NCBI GenBank assembly: GCA_002938315.1
Contig: PTLL01000011.1
Location: 1 to 46,258 of the forward strand
Length of the DNA: 46,258 nucleotides
Source of the DNA: Alphaproteobacteria bacterium MarineAlpha3_Bin2
GTDB lineage: Bacteria; Pseudomonadota; Alphaproteobacteria; Rhodospirillales; Casp-alpha2
Reading direction: 5' to 3'
Shown: in pieces, positions 25,845 through 35,573 of the stretch
How positions within the stretch are numbered: the first letter of the stretch is position 1
How the letters are laid out: each line of letters starts with the position of its first letter
The notes under the pieces: model-generated
Databases searched by the model: none
Seen by the model: the letters and a program-made list of their open reading frames with translations, nothing else
What the model was told of the DNA's origin: nothing
Program-made: the position numbers and the translations under genes

Positions 25845-27164
25845 CTACTTCCCGGCTAACAGCGATTTCAACTTGTCCAGGCAGGCCTTTCGGTCGGCGG
25901 AAAAATCACCGCCTTCCCACCAGTCTTCCACATCGGCCATCAAGGCGCCGATGCGGGGGCCTTCGGTGACTCCTATTGCCATGACGTCCTCGCCGGTCAG
26001 GGGAAACACCGCCGGTTGCCAGCCGTCGCAGTCTTCCAACAGGGCGATCCATGCTTGCGTGCGCGCCGTCGGCAGCCGCGGTGTGATCCCCAGTTCCCCG
26101 GCCCAGGCCAGCAGGATCAGGTCGCGAACGACGTCAGTGCCAAGCCGGTGCAGCGCCCGATGAACGGCTGGACCGCCCATATCAGGGTCGATCTCAACCG
26201 GCGGCGCCACTATGGTGACGAGGCGCAGCATCTGCCGGTTGGAAAGCTTCAGCCGGTTCGCAACGTCCTCGGCGCCCTCGGCATCGGTGTCGATCAATGC
26301 CGCCAGCCGCCGCAGCGAATTTGGCGCCACGGTTGCAATCTTGATGGCGCGGGTTTCCAGCCAGGCTGTCATTCTTAGTTGCCCGACATCGCCGGCCTCT
26401 TTCAGGATGTGCTCGAAAACGCCGAGGCCGCGCATCATCACCGCCAGTTCGGCGGGATCGGACACCAGCAAGATTTTGAATATTTCGTCCCGAATGCGTT
26501 CCCCGGAAAGTCCAGGCAGCTTGTCGGCATGGGTGCGACAAGCGGCCAGGGCGTCCTGATCCGGCGGCGGCCGCCCGAAAAGGCCGTAAAAGCGGAAAAA
26601 CCGCAACAGCCGCAACACATCTTCGGTGATCCTTTCGCCGGCAATGCCAACAAAGCGGATGCGTCCGTGGGCGAGGTCGCTGATCCCTTCATAGTGATCG
26701 TAAATGTCGCCATCCGGTGTTGCCGATAGGGCGTTTATGGTCAAATCCCGCCTACCGGCGTCGGCAATCCAATCGTCGGTAAAGGCCACCGTTGCCCGCC
26801 GGCCGTCGGTTTCGACGTCATGGCGGAGTGTCGTGATCTCGAACTTTTTATCACCGATTTGGGCGGTGATGGTGCCGTGCTCGATGCCGGTGGGGATAGC
26901 CTTGATGCCAGCATCCTGTAATAAAGCGACGATGGTTTCCGGAAGGTCCGGGGTGGCGAGATCAACGTCGCCACTGATCGCCCCGGATAAGGTGTCCTGC
27001 GGCGGTCGGTTGGCCAGCGCGTCGCGGACACAGCCACCGACGAAACGGACCTCGGCGCCTTTTGCCGTCAGTGCGGAAAGGACGGCCAGGGTTTCTGGCG
27101 CACGCAACCACGGCTGCGGTGATAGCTTGCCGGTCGGGCCAAAGGAGGCATTCAAGGAGACCAT
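25845..27164 (-). CDS. cca: CCA tRNA nucleotidyltransferase
   Basis: A 439-residue class II nucleotidyltransferase that builds or repairs the 3' CCA of tRNAs. The head-domain motif VGGCVRD (42-48), the DVDLA metal site (66-70), DLTINAL, RFVGIAGERITEDVLRLLRFFRF and the body domain follow in order. Bacterial alphaproteobacterial forms have this length. ATG 27164 is preceded by GGGATAAG. It is the last gene of the leftward DUF1285-Nudix-DUF6111-cca block, a conserved alphaproteobacterial order. Confidence 0.93.
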   Translation of the reverse strand: MVSLNASFGPTGKLSPQPWLRAPETLAVLSALTAKGAEVRFVGGCVRDALANRPPQDTLSGAISGDVDLATPDLPETIVALLQDAGIKAIPTGIEHGTITAQIGDKKFEITTLRHDVETDGRRATVAFTDDWIADAGRRDLTINALSATPDGDIYDHYEGISDLAHGRIRFVGIAGERITEDVLRLLRFFRFYGLFGRPPPDQDALAACRTHADKLPGLSGERIRDEIFKILLVSDPAELAVMMRGLGVFEHILKEAGDVGQLRMTAWLETRAIKIATVAPNSLRRLAALIDTDAEGAEDVANRLKLSNRQMLRLVTIVAPPVEIDPDMGGPAVHRALHRLGTDVVRDLILLAWAGELGITPRLPTARTQAWIALLEDCDGWQPAVFPLTGEDVMAIGVTEGPRIGALMADVEDWWEGGDFSADRKACLDKLKSLLAGK

Positions 27165-27200
27165 GACTTATCCCAACGATCCTTGGTATCAGTGCTGTGT

Positions 27201-27488
27201 TCAGTTTTTCTTGTAGCTGGGTGGCACAATCTTGCCGTCTTCCATGCGCGGCGATTGGTAAACGCCGCTATCCGGCGGGTCGCCGGAGGTGAGCGCAATG
27301 GTGACCAGCCCTGCCGACATAAAAATGAATCCGGCCACCAGGCTCCAGAACAACGGCCCCTTTCGCAATTCCGGCAGGGCGTCGCTGCCGTCATGGTCGT
27401 GGTTTCGCCTTGCCCGCCAGACCCAGATTAAATAAATCGCCGTCGGCAGTATCAGCGGTAGAACAAAAGTGAAAAAAATTCGGGTCAT
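27201..27488 (-). CDS. Small membrane protein, DUF6111-like
   Basis: A 95-residue protein with two membrane segments (FFTFVLPLILPTAIYLIWVW, residues 5-24, and FWSLVAGFIFMSAGLVTIAL, about 47-66). A short polar C-terminus ends with GVYQSPRMEDGKIVPPSYKK. It looks like the DUF6111 family of alphaproteobacteria, which has no known function. It starts directly after the Nudix gene stop (TAA then ATG) and lies 36 bp before cca, a position this family usually holds. Confidence 0.7.
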   Translation of the reverse strand: MTRIFFTFVLPLILPTAIYLIWVWRARRNHDHDGSDALPELRKGPLFWSLVAGFIFMSAGLVTIALTSGDPPDSGVYQSPRMEDGKIVPPSYKKN

Positions 27489-28091
27489 TTATTTTTGCAA
27501 AACCTCGTACAAGTTGAACAACATTCCGGCGGTGGCGCCCCATATATAATAATCCCCATAGTGCATGGCATGAAACTCTCGCATGATACCTTTGAATTCT
27601 TTGCGGTGTCGTTGGTGGTTGGTTGGGTCGAGCAAATAATCCAACGGCACCTCGAATATCTCATCGACCTCGTGCGGATCCGGGGTGACATCAAAGGGTG
27701 GCGTCACCAAACCGACGACGGGGGTGATGGAAAACCCGGTACGGGTGACGTACTCGTTAAGGTGACCGATGATTTTCACGTGACGGCGGTTGAGGCCGAC
27801 TTCTTCCTCGGTTTCTCGCAGTGCTGTGTCTTCGGGCGTTTTGTCGCCCGGGTCCATGTGGCCGCCCGGAAAGCTGATTTGTCCCGGATGGTGGTGAAGA
27901 TGGTCGGTGCGTTGGGTGAACAGAACCTGCAGCCCGCCGGGATGATCGACCAATCCGATCAGTACGGCGGCTGAGGTCAGGTCTTGGCCTTTTCCCGTGT
28001 CCGTCAGCATGTCCGGGTTCAAGTCATGGTCGCCCCGCAGACCGCCTTCGGGTTTATGGCTCAGCCGTTCAATGATTTGTTCGGGGGTCAA
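27489..28091 (-). CDS. CoA pyrophosphatase (Nudix hydrolase, NudL type)
   Basis: A 200-residue Nudix protein. The family-specific stretch QISFPGGHMDPGDKTPEDTA (71-90) runs into LRETEEEVGL (91-100), the Nudix box. The PGxxSFPGG arrangement upstream is typical of CoA diphosphatases that cut CoA and its derivatives to 4'-phosphopantetheine and ADP. The start overlaps the DUF1285 gene by 4 bp, implying coupled translation. Confidence 0.87.
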   Translation of the reverse strand: MTPEQIIERLSHKPEGGLRGDHDLNPDMLTDTGKGQDLTSAAVLIGLVDHPGGLQVLFTQRTDHLHHHPGQISFPGGHMDPGDKTPEDTALRETEEEVGLNRRHVKIIGHLNEYVTRTGFSITPVVGLVTPPFDVTPDPHEVDEIFEVPLDYLLDPTNHQRHRKEFKGIMREFHAMHYGDYYIWGATAGMLFNLYEVLQK

Positions 28092-28678
28092 GTTCCTGCC
28101 TCTTTTGCCGATAAGGCGCCAAGCGAAAAAAAGCTGCCGGAACTCCAGATCCCGAAGATTCCATCTTTTTCATGACCCAGGGTGACCAATTCATAATAGA
28201 CGGCACGCGTGATCAATGCCTCGATGTTACCGTCCATGACCAAGTAGGGCGAGGGCTCGTCGGTGTCAGGGTTGATGTCTACGCGAATGGGATGAGCGTC
28301 ATTGACGCTGATGAGGACATCCATATTGGTGCGAAATGTGACGATCTGTTCTTCGCCGTTGCCGGATACGGTCATTTCGACCGCCAGGAAGGGGGCGTCT
28401 TCAACTGTTATGCGACCGACTTCGGCGGGTGTGATCAGCCAGTAATCACCGTCATCGTCGCGGCGAAGCACGGTGGAAAACAAACGGACCAGCTCTTTGC
28501 GGCCGATAGGAGAGTTAAGGTAATGCCAAACGCCGCCCCGGTCGATGTGCATTTCAAGCTCTCCGCAGATCACCTGTCCGGGCTTGATGGCAATGCCTTT
28601 GGGCGGGGCAGGCGTGGATCCGGCCCCCGATGAGGCCGGTAACGATAAACTGATATGTTTGTTTGTATTTTTGCTCAT
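28088..28678 (-). CDS. DUF1285 domain-containing protein
   Basis: A 196-residue protein of the DUF1285 family: CGELEMHIDRGGVWHYLNSP, IGRKELVRLFSTVLRRDDDG, DYWLITPAEVGRITVEDAPF and the C-terminal ALITRAVYYELV are typical. The function is unknown, with a two-domain beta structure reported for the family. The ATG at 28678 is chosen because an upstream in-frame ATG at 28786 would run into the divergent moxR gene. No clear Shine-Dalgarno precedes 28678, so the start is less sure. First gene of the leftward block ending in cca. Only 40 bp separate it from moxR. Confidence 0.82.
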   Translation of the reverse strand: MSKNTNKHISLSLPASSGAGSTPAPPKGIAIKPGQVICGELEMHIDRGGVWHYLNSPIGRKELVRLFSTVLRRDDDGDYWLITPAEVGRITVEDAPFLAVEMTVSGNGEEQIVTFRTNMDVLISVNDAHPIRVDINPDTDEPSPYLVMDGNIEALITRAVYYELVTLGHEKDGIFGIWSSGSFFSLGALSAKEAGT

Positions 28679-28718
28679 ATAATTAACAAAATAGAATTGA
28701 ACACCAGGAGGGGTTGCC

Positions 28719-29741
28719 GTGACCACAACTGCTAAAACTAAAGACAAGGCGAGTTTAGACAATTCCGAGACCCTAATCGACGCCATAGATAAACTGGGAC
28801 GGGATATTTCTGCCGCCCGGGACGGGATCGGTCATGTCATCTTCGGCCAGTCAAGAGTCGTTGAGGAAACCCTAATTACCATTCTGGCCGGGGGGCACCT
28901 TTTGTTGATCGGCGTTCCGGGGCTGGGCAAGACCCGATTAGTTGAAACATTAGGTAAGGTGTTTGGTCTTGATGACCGCCGTGTGCAGTTTACGCCGGAC
29001 CTAATGCCCGCCGATATTCTTGGATCCGAAGTGCTGGAGGAATCCGAGAAGGGGCGGCGGTCCTTCCGTTTTATCAAGGGGCCGGTGTTTTGCCAGTTGC
29101 TGTTGGCCGATGAAATAAATCGTGCCAGCCCGCGCACCCAATCGGCATTGTTGCAGGCGATGCAGGAGCACCGAGTCTCCGTTGCTGGCCATTACCATGA
29201 CCTGCCAGTTCCATTTCATGTGCTGGCGACCCAGAATCCACTGGAACTGGAAGGGACGTATCCTTTGCCGGAAGCGCAACTCGACCGTTTTTTCATGCAG
29301 GTGGATGTCGAATACCCGGATCTGGAGGCCGAGCGCGAAATCATGATTAACACCACCGGCGTCATCGAATTCGAACCGGACAAGGTGATGGACGCCAAAA
29401 CCCTGATTGAGGCGCAAAAGCTAGTCCGTCAAGTCCCCGTCGGGGAAAGCGTCGCCGAGGCGATTCTAGAATTGGTCCGCGCCGGGCGTCCCGAACATTC
29501 CGACATTGACGATGTGAAAGCCCACGTTTCCTGGGGACCAGGCCCGCGGGCGACACAGGCATTGATGTTGGGTGTCCGCGCCCGCGCCGTGATCCAAGGC
29601 CGCCTGGCCCCCAGTATCGATGATGTTCTTGCCTTAGTGCATCCCATACTCCGACACCGCATGGCTCTGACATTTGCAGCGCGGGCGGAAGGGGTAACGC
29701 TGGGCCACATTATCGATCGATTGTGTGAGCGGATCGCATAG
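28719..29741 (+). CDS. MoxR-family AAA+ ATPase
   Basis: A 340-residue AAA+ protein. Walker A is GVPGLGKT (65-72), Walker B LLLADE (127-132), then INRASPRTQSALLQAMQE and the sensor segment FHVLATQNPLELEGTYPLPEAQLDRF. MoxR ATPases are chaperone-like partners of von Willebrand A proteins. The start is GTG at 28719, 5 bp after AGGAGGGG. It leads a tight set with the DUF58, BatA/DUF4159 and vWA genes, so it is probably the motor of that system. The divergent DUF1285 gene is 40 bp away. Confidence 0.93.
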   Translation: MTTTAKTKDKASLDNSETLIDAIDKLGRDISAARDGIGHVIFGQSRVVEETLITILAGGHLLLIGVPGLGKTRLVETLGKVFGLDDRRVQFTPDLMPADILGSEVLEESEKGRRSFRFIKGPVFCQLLLADEINRASPRTQSALLQAMQEHRVSVAGHYHDLPVPFHVLATQNPLELEGTYPLPEAQLDRFFMQVDVEYPDLEAEREIMINTTGVIEFEPDKVMDAKTLIEAQKLVRQVPVGESVAEAILELVRAGRPEHSDIDDVKAHVSWGPGPRATQALMLGVRARAVIQGRLAPSIDDVLALVHPILRHRMALTFAARAEGVTLGHIIDRLCERIA

Positions 29742-29763
29742 AGCCGACGCTAGGCATGGCATC

Positions 29764-30675
29764 ATGACGCCGCCCCCATCACAACGGATTCAGTTATCGG
29801 ATATCCACCACAAGGCGGAGGAACTGGCCGCCCTCCTGCCGCCGTTGATGGTTGCCGCCGAACGGGTGGCGGCCACGGTTTCTCAAGGTGTCCATGGCCG
29901 CCGCAGCGTCGGTCAGGGGGAAACCTTTTGGCAGTTCCGTCGTTATGGTTTCGGCGATTCCACCCAATTGATCGATTGGCGCCAATCAGCGAAATCGCAA
30001 CCGGTCTATGTCCGTGAAACAGAATGGGAAGCGGCGCAAAGTGTGTGGTTGTGGCGGGACGGGTCTCAATCAATGGCGTACCGATCCACTGACGGTTTAG
30101 TCAATAAGATCGAACGTGCAGACCTATTGTTACTGGCGTTGGCGTCGTTGTTGATCAGGGGCGGTGAACACGTTGCTCTTCTGGGTACCGGCATGACGCC
30201 GTCTTCGGGACGCGGCATGTTGCACCGGCTTTGGTCAATGATTGAAGCCCAAGATCGCAAGGCTAAAACACCGCCGGGCAGCCTGCCGGCCTTCGAATCA
30301 CTGCCTCGGTACGGAAGGGTTGTGTTGATTGGTGACTTCCTGTCACCGTTAGACGAAATTCACCATTCCATCGCCGCCTTCGCCAATCAAGGTATTCGCG
30401 GCCATTTGGTTCAGGTGCTGGACCCAGCGGAAGAAACCCTGCCGTTTTCCGGGCGGGTGCGGTTTGATGGTATGGAGGACGAAGGCGATATTTTGATCGG
30501 ACGGGTGGAAGCCATTCGCGAGCAATACCTTGACCGGCTGGCAAACCATAACCAGGGGATTGAGGCCTTGGCCAAGTCCTTCGGGTGGAGCCATGCCGTT
30601 CATCACACGTACCATTCACCAGAGGCGTCCTTACTGGCCCTTTATTTGGTGCTGTCCCAAACGACTGGTGCCTAG
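29764..30675 (+). CDS. DUF58 domain-containing protein
   Basis: A 303-residue DUF58 protein, a von Willebrand A-like fold that accompanies MoxR. The signature GRRSVGQGETFWQFRRYGFG (45-64), then IDWRQSAKSQPVYVRETEWE and LWRDGSQSM (97-104), contain a DxSxS metal site (D99, S101, S103). It has no membrane segment. The start is uncertain: ATG 29764 is used, but a GTG at 29725 inside the end of moxR keeps the frame. It ends 3 bp before the next gene. Confidence 0.9.
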   Translation: MTPPPSQRIQLSDIHHKAEELAALLPPLMVAAERVAATVSQGVHGRRSVGQGETFWQFRRYGFGDSTQLIDWRQSAKSQPVYVRETEWEAAQSVWLWRDGSQSMAYRSTDGLVNKIERADLLLLALASLLIRGGEHVALLGTGMTPSSGRGMLHRLWSMIEAQDRKAKTPPGSLPAFESLPRYGRVVLIGDFLSPLDEIHHSIAAFANQGIRGHLVQVLDPAEETLPFSGRVRFDGMEDEGDILIGRVEAIREQYLDRLANHNQGIEALAKSFGWSHAVHHTYHSPEASLLALYLVLSQTTGA

Positions 30676-30678
30676 GCC

Positions 30679-33435
30679 ATGTTGACCTTGGGCGCCATTT
30701 TCTTTGCAGTGCCTTGGGCGTTGACGGGGCTGTTGGCTTTGCCGGTGATCTGGTGGCTGTTGAAATTGACTCCGCCGCTGCCGACGACGATCCGTTTTCC
30801 TCCGGTGCGGTTGATGTTCGGATTAGGCACGCGCGAGGAAAGCGCTGCACAAACCCCGCTTTGGTTGTTGATAGTTCGTTCGGTGCTGGCCGCCCTGGTC
30901 ATTTTGGCCGCGGCGCACCCGTTGCTCAACGCTGATACTCGGCTGACCGGCAAAGGGCCTTTGATTGTCATGATCGACGATGGCTGGGCGGCGGCTTCCA
31001 ATTGGCCAGCCCGTCGGGTGTTACTAGACGAAATTGCTGATCAGGCGGAGCGCCAATCTCGGCCTGTGATTGTGATGACAACGGCGGCGGTGAAAAAAGA
31101 AACCGCCGACACCGCCGTTAGGATGATGACCGCTGCCGATGCAAGGCGTGTGTTCGAAACAATGCAGCCAAAACCATGGCCGACCAATAGGACCCGCGCC
31201 CTGGCGCCTTTGCTGGACCCAGACGCTCTTGCCGATGCCAGGCCGGGGGATGTGATTTGGTTGAGTAACGGCCTGGAGGAAGGTTCTTCTGCTAAGGATT
31301 CGGAAGTCAAGATCATGGCCGAGCTTGTCGGCCCCCTGCAACGACTGGGCGCAGTGAATGTCATCAGCGATTCGGACGAGCGCCTTGCGGTAGTTCTCAG
31401 ACCGCCCGAAACCGATGGCGGCACCCTTAAGCTGATAGCTGAAAGAGCCTATTCGAAAGGAATGGCGTCGATCTGGGTCAGGGCTATCGGCGATGCAGGA
31501 CGTCTTTTGGCCCGGGAACCAATGACCTTCGCCGCCGGCAAGACCCTGGCTAAGGTCGACATGACCTTGCCTACGGAATTGTTAAACAAGCTTCAACGCC
31601 TTGAGATTGAGGATGCCGGCACCGCTGCCGCCGTGGTGTTGATGGACGAACGTTGGCGACGGCGACCGGTTGGCCTTGTATCCGGGGCCGGGGCGCCAGG
31701 CGATCAGCCATTGCTGAGTGATCTTTTCTACTTGGAACGTGCCTTGAAGCCGTTTTCTGAAATCCGAAACGGATCCATTGATGACCTATTAAAACGCCCT
31801 TTGGCGGTGATGGTGTTGGCTGATCCAGGGCGACTTGGCAAAGCGCCACGCAATGCCCTGAAAAACTGGATCAAGGCGGGCGGCGTGGCGATCCGATTTG
31901 CCGGACCGTTGTTGGCCAAGGCGACCGCCGACGAAGGCACTGAAGGGGCATCTTTGTTGCCGGTACGGTTGCGTCAGGGGGATCGTGTCATCGGCGGTGC
32001 TATGTCGTGGCGGACCCCGGCAAAACTGGCGCCCTTCGAGTCATCGAGTCCATTTTATGGTTTCACCGTACCCAAGGATGTGACAGTCGAACGCCAGGTG
32101 TTGGCCCAACCGGCACTTGACCTCGCCCAAAAAACCTGGGCCCGTCTTGACGATGGAACACCTTTAGTGACGGCGGAACGGCGTGGCAAGGGATGGCTGA
32201 TATTGGTTCATACCACCGCCAATGCGCAATGGTCGAATTTGTCGCTATCGGGCTTGTTTGTCGAAATGCTGCGGCGGTTGGTGGCGTTTAGCCAAGGTGT
32301 TGTTGCTCATGCCGCTGGGCCTCCCCTTGAGCCATTGACCGGCCTAGACGGGTTCGGGAACTTGGGCCCTGCCGCTGCCAACACTCTGGCCATTCCCGCC
32401 GATGCCTTCGAGACCACCCGAGTCTCGCCCATACACCCGCCTGGATACTACGGATCCAAAGCAACGCGCCGGGCGTTGAATTTAACTGCGGATTTAGACG
32501 CTCTTAATCCAATTGGTTCCCTGCCGTCCGGTGTCTATAGGGGCTTTTACGGAAAGACCGCGGAAAGGGATTTCAGACCTTGGTTGTTGGTCTTGGCGCT
32601 GGTTCTGGCGCTAGTAGATTTTGCCGTCAGTCTCAGCCTGCGCGGGCTATTACATTTTGGACGCCCCAAGGTATTGGCCCCGGTGGTATTAGCGGTTTTG
32701 TGGCCGATGACGGCGAACGGGGCGGAAAAAAACCCCGATCAATTTGCCCTGGACAGCAGCTTGGAAACCCGGTTGGCTTATGTGATTACGGGCGACCGAA
32801 AGGTCGATGCTACTAGCGAGGCCGGACTGACCGGTCTCAATATAATCCTCCGGCGCCGAACCGCGGCAGAACTTGGCCCCCCCCAAGGTGTCGATCCGGC
32901 CCGCGACGAGTTGGCGTTTTTCCCACTTTTGTATTGGCCGGTAACACCCGGCAGCGTGCCATCCACTGAAACCGCAAGGGCCAATATCAATAAGTACCTG
33001 AGAAATGGGGGCACCATTTTATTCGATACCCGCGGCGCCAGTGAAGGGGCCGATGCTATATCATTGCGCCGTCTCGCCAGGGGGCTCGATATACCGCCCC
33101 TGGTGCCGGTATCGCCGGATCACGTTTTGACCCGGGCATTTTACCTGCTCAAGGAATTTCCCGGTCGTTGGGCTGGCGGCACCCTTTGGGTTGAACGCGC
33201 AGGCGAACGAGTCAATGACGGCGTTTCACCGGTCATTGCCGGCGGCAACGATTGGGCTGCCGCCTGGGCCTTAGACGATTCCCAGCGCCCTCTATATCCA
33301 GTGGTTCCCGGTGGCGAGAGGCAGCGCGAAATGGCGTTTCGGTTTGGGGTCAATCTGGTCATGTATACCTTAACAGGGAACTATAAGGCCGATCAGGTTC
33401 ACCTGCCGGCGATTATGAAAAGGCTCGGAAAATGA
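30679..33435 (+). CDS. BatA-like / DUF4159 membrane protein
   Basis: A 918-residue protein. The N-terminal BatA (aerotolerance N-terminal) module has two membrane segments (about 8-28 and 62-80) around the FPPVRLMFGL motif. A long degenerate extracytoplasmic region follows, with a further hydrophobic hairpin near 634-680. The last 225 residues are a DUF4159 domain (LETRLAYVITGDRKVD, FFPLLYWPV, GGTILFDTRG, RAFYLLKEFPGRW). The DxSxS metal site of true vWA proteins is not seen near the N-terminus (VMIDDGWAA instead). It overlaps the next gene by 4 bp. Likely the membrane scaffold of the MoxR system. Confidence 0.88.
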   Translation: MLTLGAIFFAVPWALTGLLALPVIWWLLKLTPPLPTTIRFPPVRLMFGLGTREESAAQTPLWLLIVRSVLAALVILAAAHPLLNADTRLTGKGPLIVMIDDGWAAASNWPARRVLLDEIADQAERQSRPVIVMTTAAVKKETADTAVRMMTAADARRVFETMQPKPWPTNRTRALAPLLDPDALADARPGDVIWLSNGLEEGSSAKDSEVKIMAELVGPLQRLGAVNVISDSDERLAVVLRPPETDGGTLKLIAERAYSKGMASIWVRAIGDAGRLLAREPMTFAAGKTLAKVDMTLPTELLNKLQRLEIEDAGTAAAVVLMDERWRRRPVGLVSGAGAPGDQPLLSDLFYLERALKPFSEIRNGSIDDLLKRPLAVMVLADPGRLGKAPRNALKNWIKAGGVAIRFAGPLLAKATADEGTEGASLLPVRLRQGDRVIGGAMSWRTPAKLAPFESSSPFYGFTVPKDVTVERQVLAQPALDLAQKTWARLDDGTPLVTAERRGKGWLILVHTTANAQWSNLSLSGLFVEMLRRLVAFSQGVVAHAAGPPLEPLTGLDGFGNLGPAAANTLAIPADAFETTRVSPIHPPGYYGSKATRRALNLTADLDALNPIGSLPSGVYRGFYGKTAERDFRPWLLVLALVLALVDFAVSLSLRGLLHFGRPKVLAPVVLAVLWPMTANGAEKNPDQFALDSSLETRLAYVITGDRKVDATSEAGLTGLNIILRRRTAAELGPPQGVDPARDELAFFPLLYWPVTPGSVPSTETARANINKYLRNGGTILFDTRGASEGADAISLRRLARGLDIPPLVPVSPDHVLTRAFYLLKEFPGRWAGGTLWVERAGERVNDGVSPVIAGGNDWAAAWALDDSQRPLYPVVPGGERQREMAFRFGVNLVMYTLTGNYKADQVHLPAIMKRLGK

Positions 33436-35552
33436 CCGAAACCCTTTCTTTCACGCCAATGGTGCCTTTCGTGCTGATTGCTTCGTTGGCGGTGGTGGGG
33501 CTGGTGCTGGCCGGTATAGCGTTGGCGCGAGGCGGTACTGGTTGGTTGTTGCGGATTGCCGTTTTGGCCGTCCTTGTCGTCGCCTTGGTAGACCCTAGGG
33601 CGGTAAGGGAGGAACGCCAACCTCAGCGGGACGTCGCCCTTGTCGTTGTTGATCGTTCTGCCAGCCAGGAGATTGGCGGACGTCGGGCGGAAACCGATGC
33701 CGCCTTGAAAGCCGTCCGTCAGGAATTGGCGCGTTTTAAAGACTTGGACGTTCAAATCATTGAGGCAACGGATGACAATGCCGGCGGTGGAGAGCCTGGC
33801 GCAAATGAAGACGGGGGAACGCACCTGTTCAAAGCTTTGGCACGGGCAGCGGCAGAGGTCCCGCGACAGCGGCTTGCAGGTGCCATCATGATCACCGATG
33901 GCCAGATTCACGATATACCGGCCGTGAATGAAGCGGGAAAACCCGATGAGAGGGATCCGCCCCCGCCATCCCCATTGCACGTGTTGCTGACCGGAAAACC
34001 TGGAGAATCGGACCGCCGCTTGGTCATCGAACAAGCACCCAGCTACGGCATTGTCGGCCAGAGTGTGACCATCCGCTATCGGGTAGAAGACCGGCTAGGC
34101 GATAAGTCGAAATCACTCACCAAAGGGCTTGCCGGGATGCAGATTCGTTATGACGATGACGAAGAGATCGTCTCTAAAATTCCGGTGGGCCGCAGCGGCG
34201 AAATTTCCTTTGACCTGGAGCATGCCGGGCCGACGGTGGTGGAAATGACGGTTGACGCAGCCCCAGGCGAACTTTCGACCATTAACAACCGGGCACTGGT
34301 CAGTATAAATGGTGTCCGTGACCGGCTACGGGTGCTTTTGGTTTCCGGTCAGCCTCATGCTGGGGAGCGCGCCTGGCGCAATCTATTGAAGTCCGATCCG
34401 TCGGTTGACCTAGTGCACTTCACCATTTTAAGGCCGCCTGAAAAAGACGATTTCACGCCGTTGAGGGAACTTGCGCTGATCGCTTTTCCTATTCAGGAAC
34501 TATTTGAGATCAAGCTCGAGGAATTTGACCTTATCGTATTTGACCGTTATGTGGTCCGCGATGTGCTGCCACCATCCTATATCACAAACATCGTTAACTT
34601 CGTTAAGGAAGGCGGTGCGTTGCTATTGGCCTTGGGGCCCGAATTCGCGACACTGCGTTCGCTTTTTCAAACCCCGATGGGGACTATCATGCCAGCCTCA
34701 CCAACTGGCAAAGTGCTGGAACGCGGGTTTAAGCCGAAGCTGACTGACATCGGGCGTCGTCACCCTGTGACTGCTGGTTTGCCAATGGATCGAGCCGATA
34801 CACCTGAATGGGGGCGTTGGTTCAGAATGATCGACGCCGTCCCTAAATCCGGTCGGGAATTGATGCGCGGCGTTGATGGTAAGCCGTTATTGATGCTTGA
34901 GAGAATTGGAAAAGGCCGTGTCGCGCAGTTGTTGAGCGACCATATATGGTTGTGGGCGCGGGGATATGAGGGCGGCGGCCCACAGGCTGAATTGTTACGC
35001 CGTTTGGCCCATTGGCTGATGAAGGAACCGGACCTGGATGAAGAAGGCCTGAAAGCCGATATAAAGGAAGGCCGTCTTCAAGTGCAGCACCGTAGCCTTG
35101 ACGTCGAAGCGCCTCCTGATGTTACAGTCACTAAACCCTCCGGCCAGGCTCAGTTGCTCCACCTAGAGGATGCTGGAAATGGTGTCTGGAAAGGGGTGAT
35201 GGCGGTAACGGCTTCAGGGGTTTACAAGGTATCCGATGGAACCCAAACCGCATTGGCCACCTTGGGCGCATTGAATCCACTTGAATTCCAAGACCTGCGT
35301 GCCAGTGCTGAAAAAATCAAGCCCGTGGCCGAGGCCAGCGGCGGCAGCGTCCATTGGATCAACAATGGACTACCAGATTTCAGGCGCACCCGACCGGGAC
35401 GGGATTCGGCTGGCGAAGGTTGGGTTGGGGTAGTGGCCAACCACTCCTTCGTCGTATCTGGTCTTACCCAGGTGTCGTTATTGCCCGGATACTTGGTTAT
35501 GATCCTGGTGTTGGGCGCCTTGATGGCAGCTTGGTACCGAGAAGGGCATTAG
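33432..35552 (+). CDS. vWA / glutamine-amidotransferase-like membrane protein
   Basis: A 706-residue protein. Two N-terminal membrane segments (about 12-32 and 38-56) precede a vWA-like domain with DRSAS (D74, S76, S78), T130 in DGGTHLF and D156 in MITDGQIHD, so a metal site appears complete. A class I glutamine-amidotransferase-like Rossmann region follows (about 300-530: LRVLLVSGQPHAGERAW, FDLIVFDRYV, GGALLLALGPEF) without an obvious catalytic cysteine. A C-terminal membrane segment (about 682-702) closes it. It probably exposes these domains to the periplasm. Partner of the MoxR, DUF58 and BatA/DUF4159 genes. Confidence 0.85.
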   Translation: MTETLSFTPMVPFVLIASLAVVGLVLAGIALARGGTGWLLRIAVLAVLVVALVDPRAVREERQPQRDVALVVVDRSASQEIGGRRAETDAALKAVRQELARFKDLDVQIIEATDDNAGGGEPGANEDGGTHLFKALARAAAEVPRQRLAGAIMITDGQIHDIPAVNEAGKPDERDPPPPSPLHVLLTGKPGESDRRLVIEQAPSYGIVGQSVTIRYRVEDRLGDKSKSLTKGLAGMQIRYDDDEEIVSKIPVGRSGEISFDLEHAGPTVVEMTVDAAPGELSTINNRALVSINGVRDRLRVLLVSGQPHAGERAWRNLLKSDPSVDLVHFTILRPPEKDDFTPLRELALIAFPIQELFEIKLEEFDLIVFDRYVVRDVLPPSYITNIVNFVKEGGALLLALGPEFATLRSLFQTPMGTIMPASPTGKVLERGFKPKLTDIGRRHPVTAGLPMDRADTPEWGRWFRMIDAVPKSGRELMRGVDGKPLLMLERIGKGRVAQLLSDHIWLWARGYEGGGPQAELLRRLAHWLMKEPDLDEEGLKADIKEGRLQVQHRSLDVEAPPDVTVTKPSGQAQLLHLEDAGNGVWKGVMAVTASGVYKVSDGTQTALATLGALNPLEFQDLRASAEKIKPVAEASGGSVHWINNGLPDFRRTRPGRDSAGEGWVGVVANHSFVVSGLTQVSLLPGYLVMILVLGALMAAWYREGH

Positions 35553-35573
35553 AAGAATGGAAGCAACCGTGCC

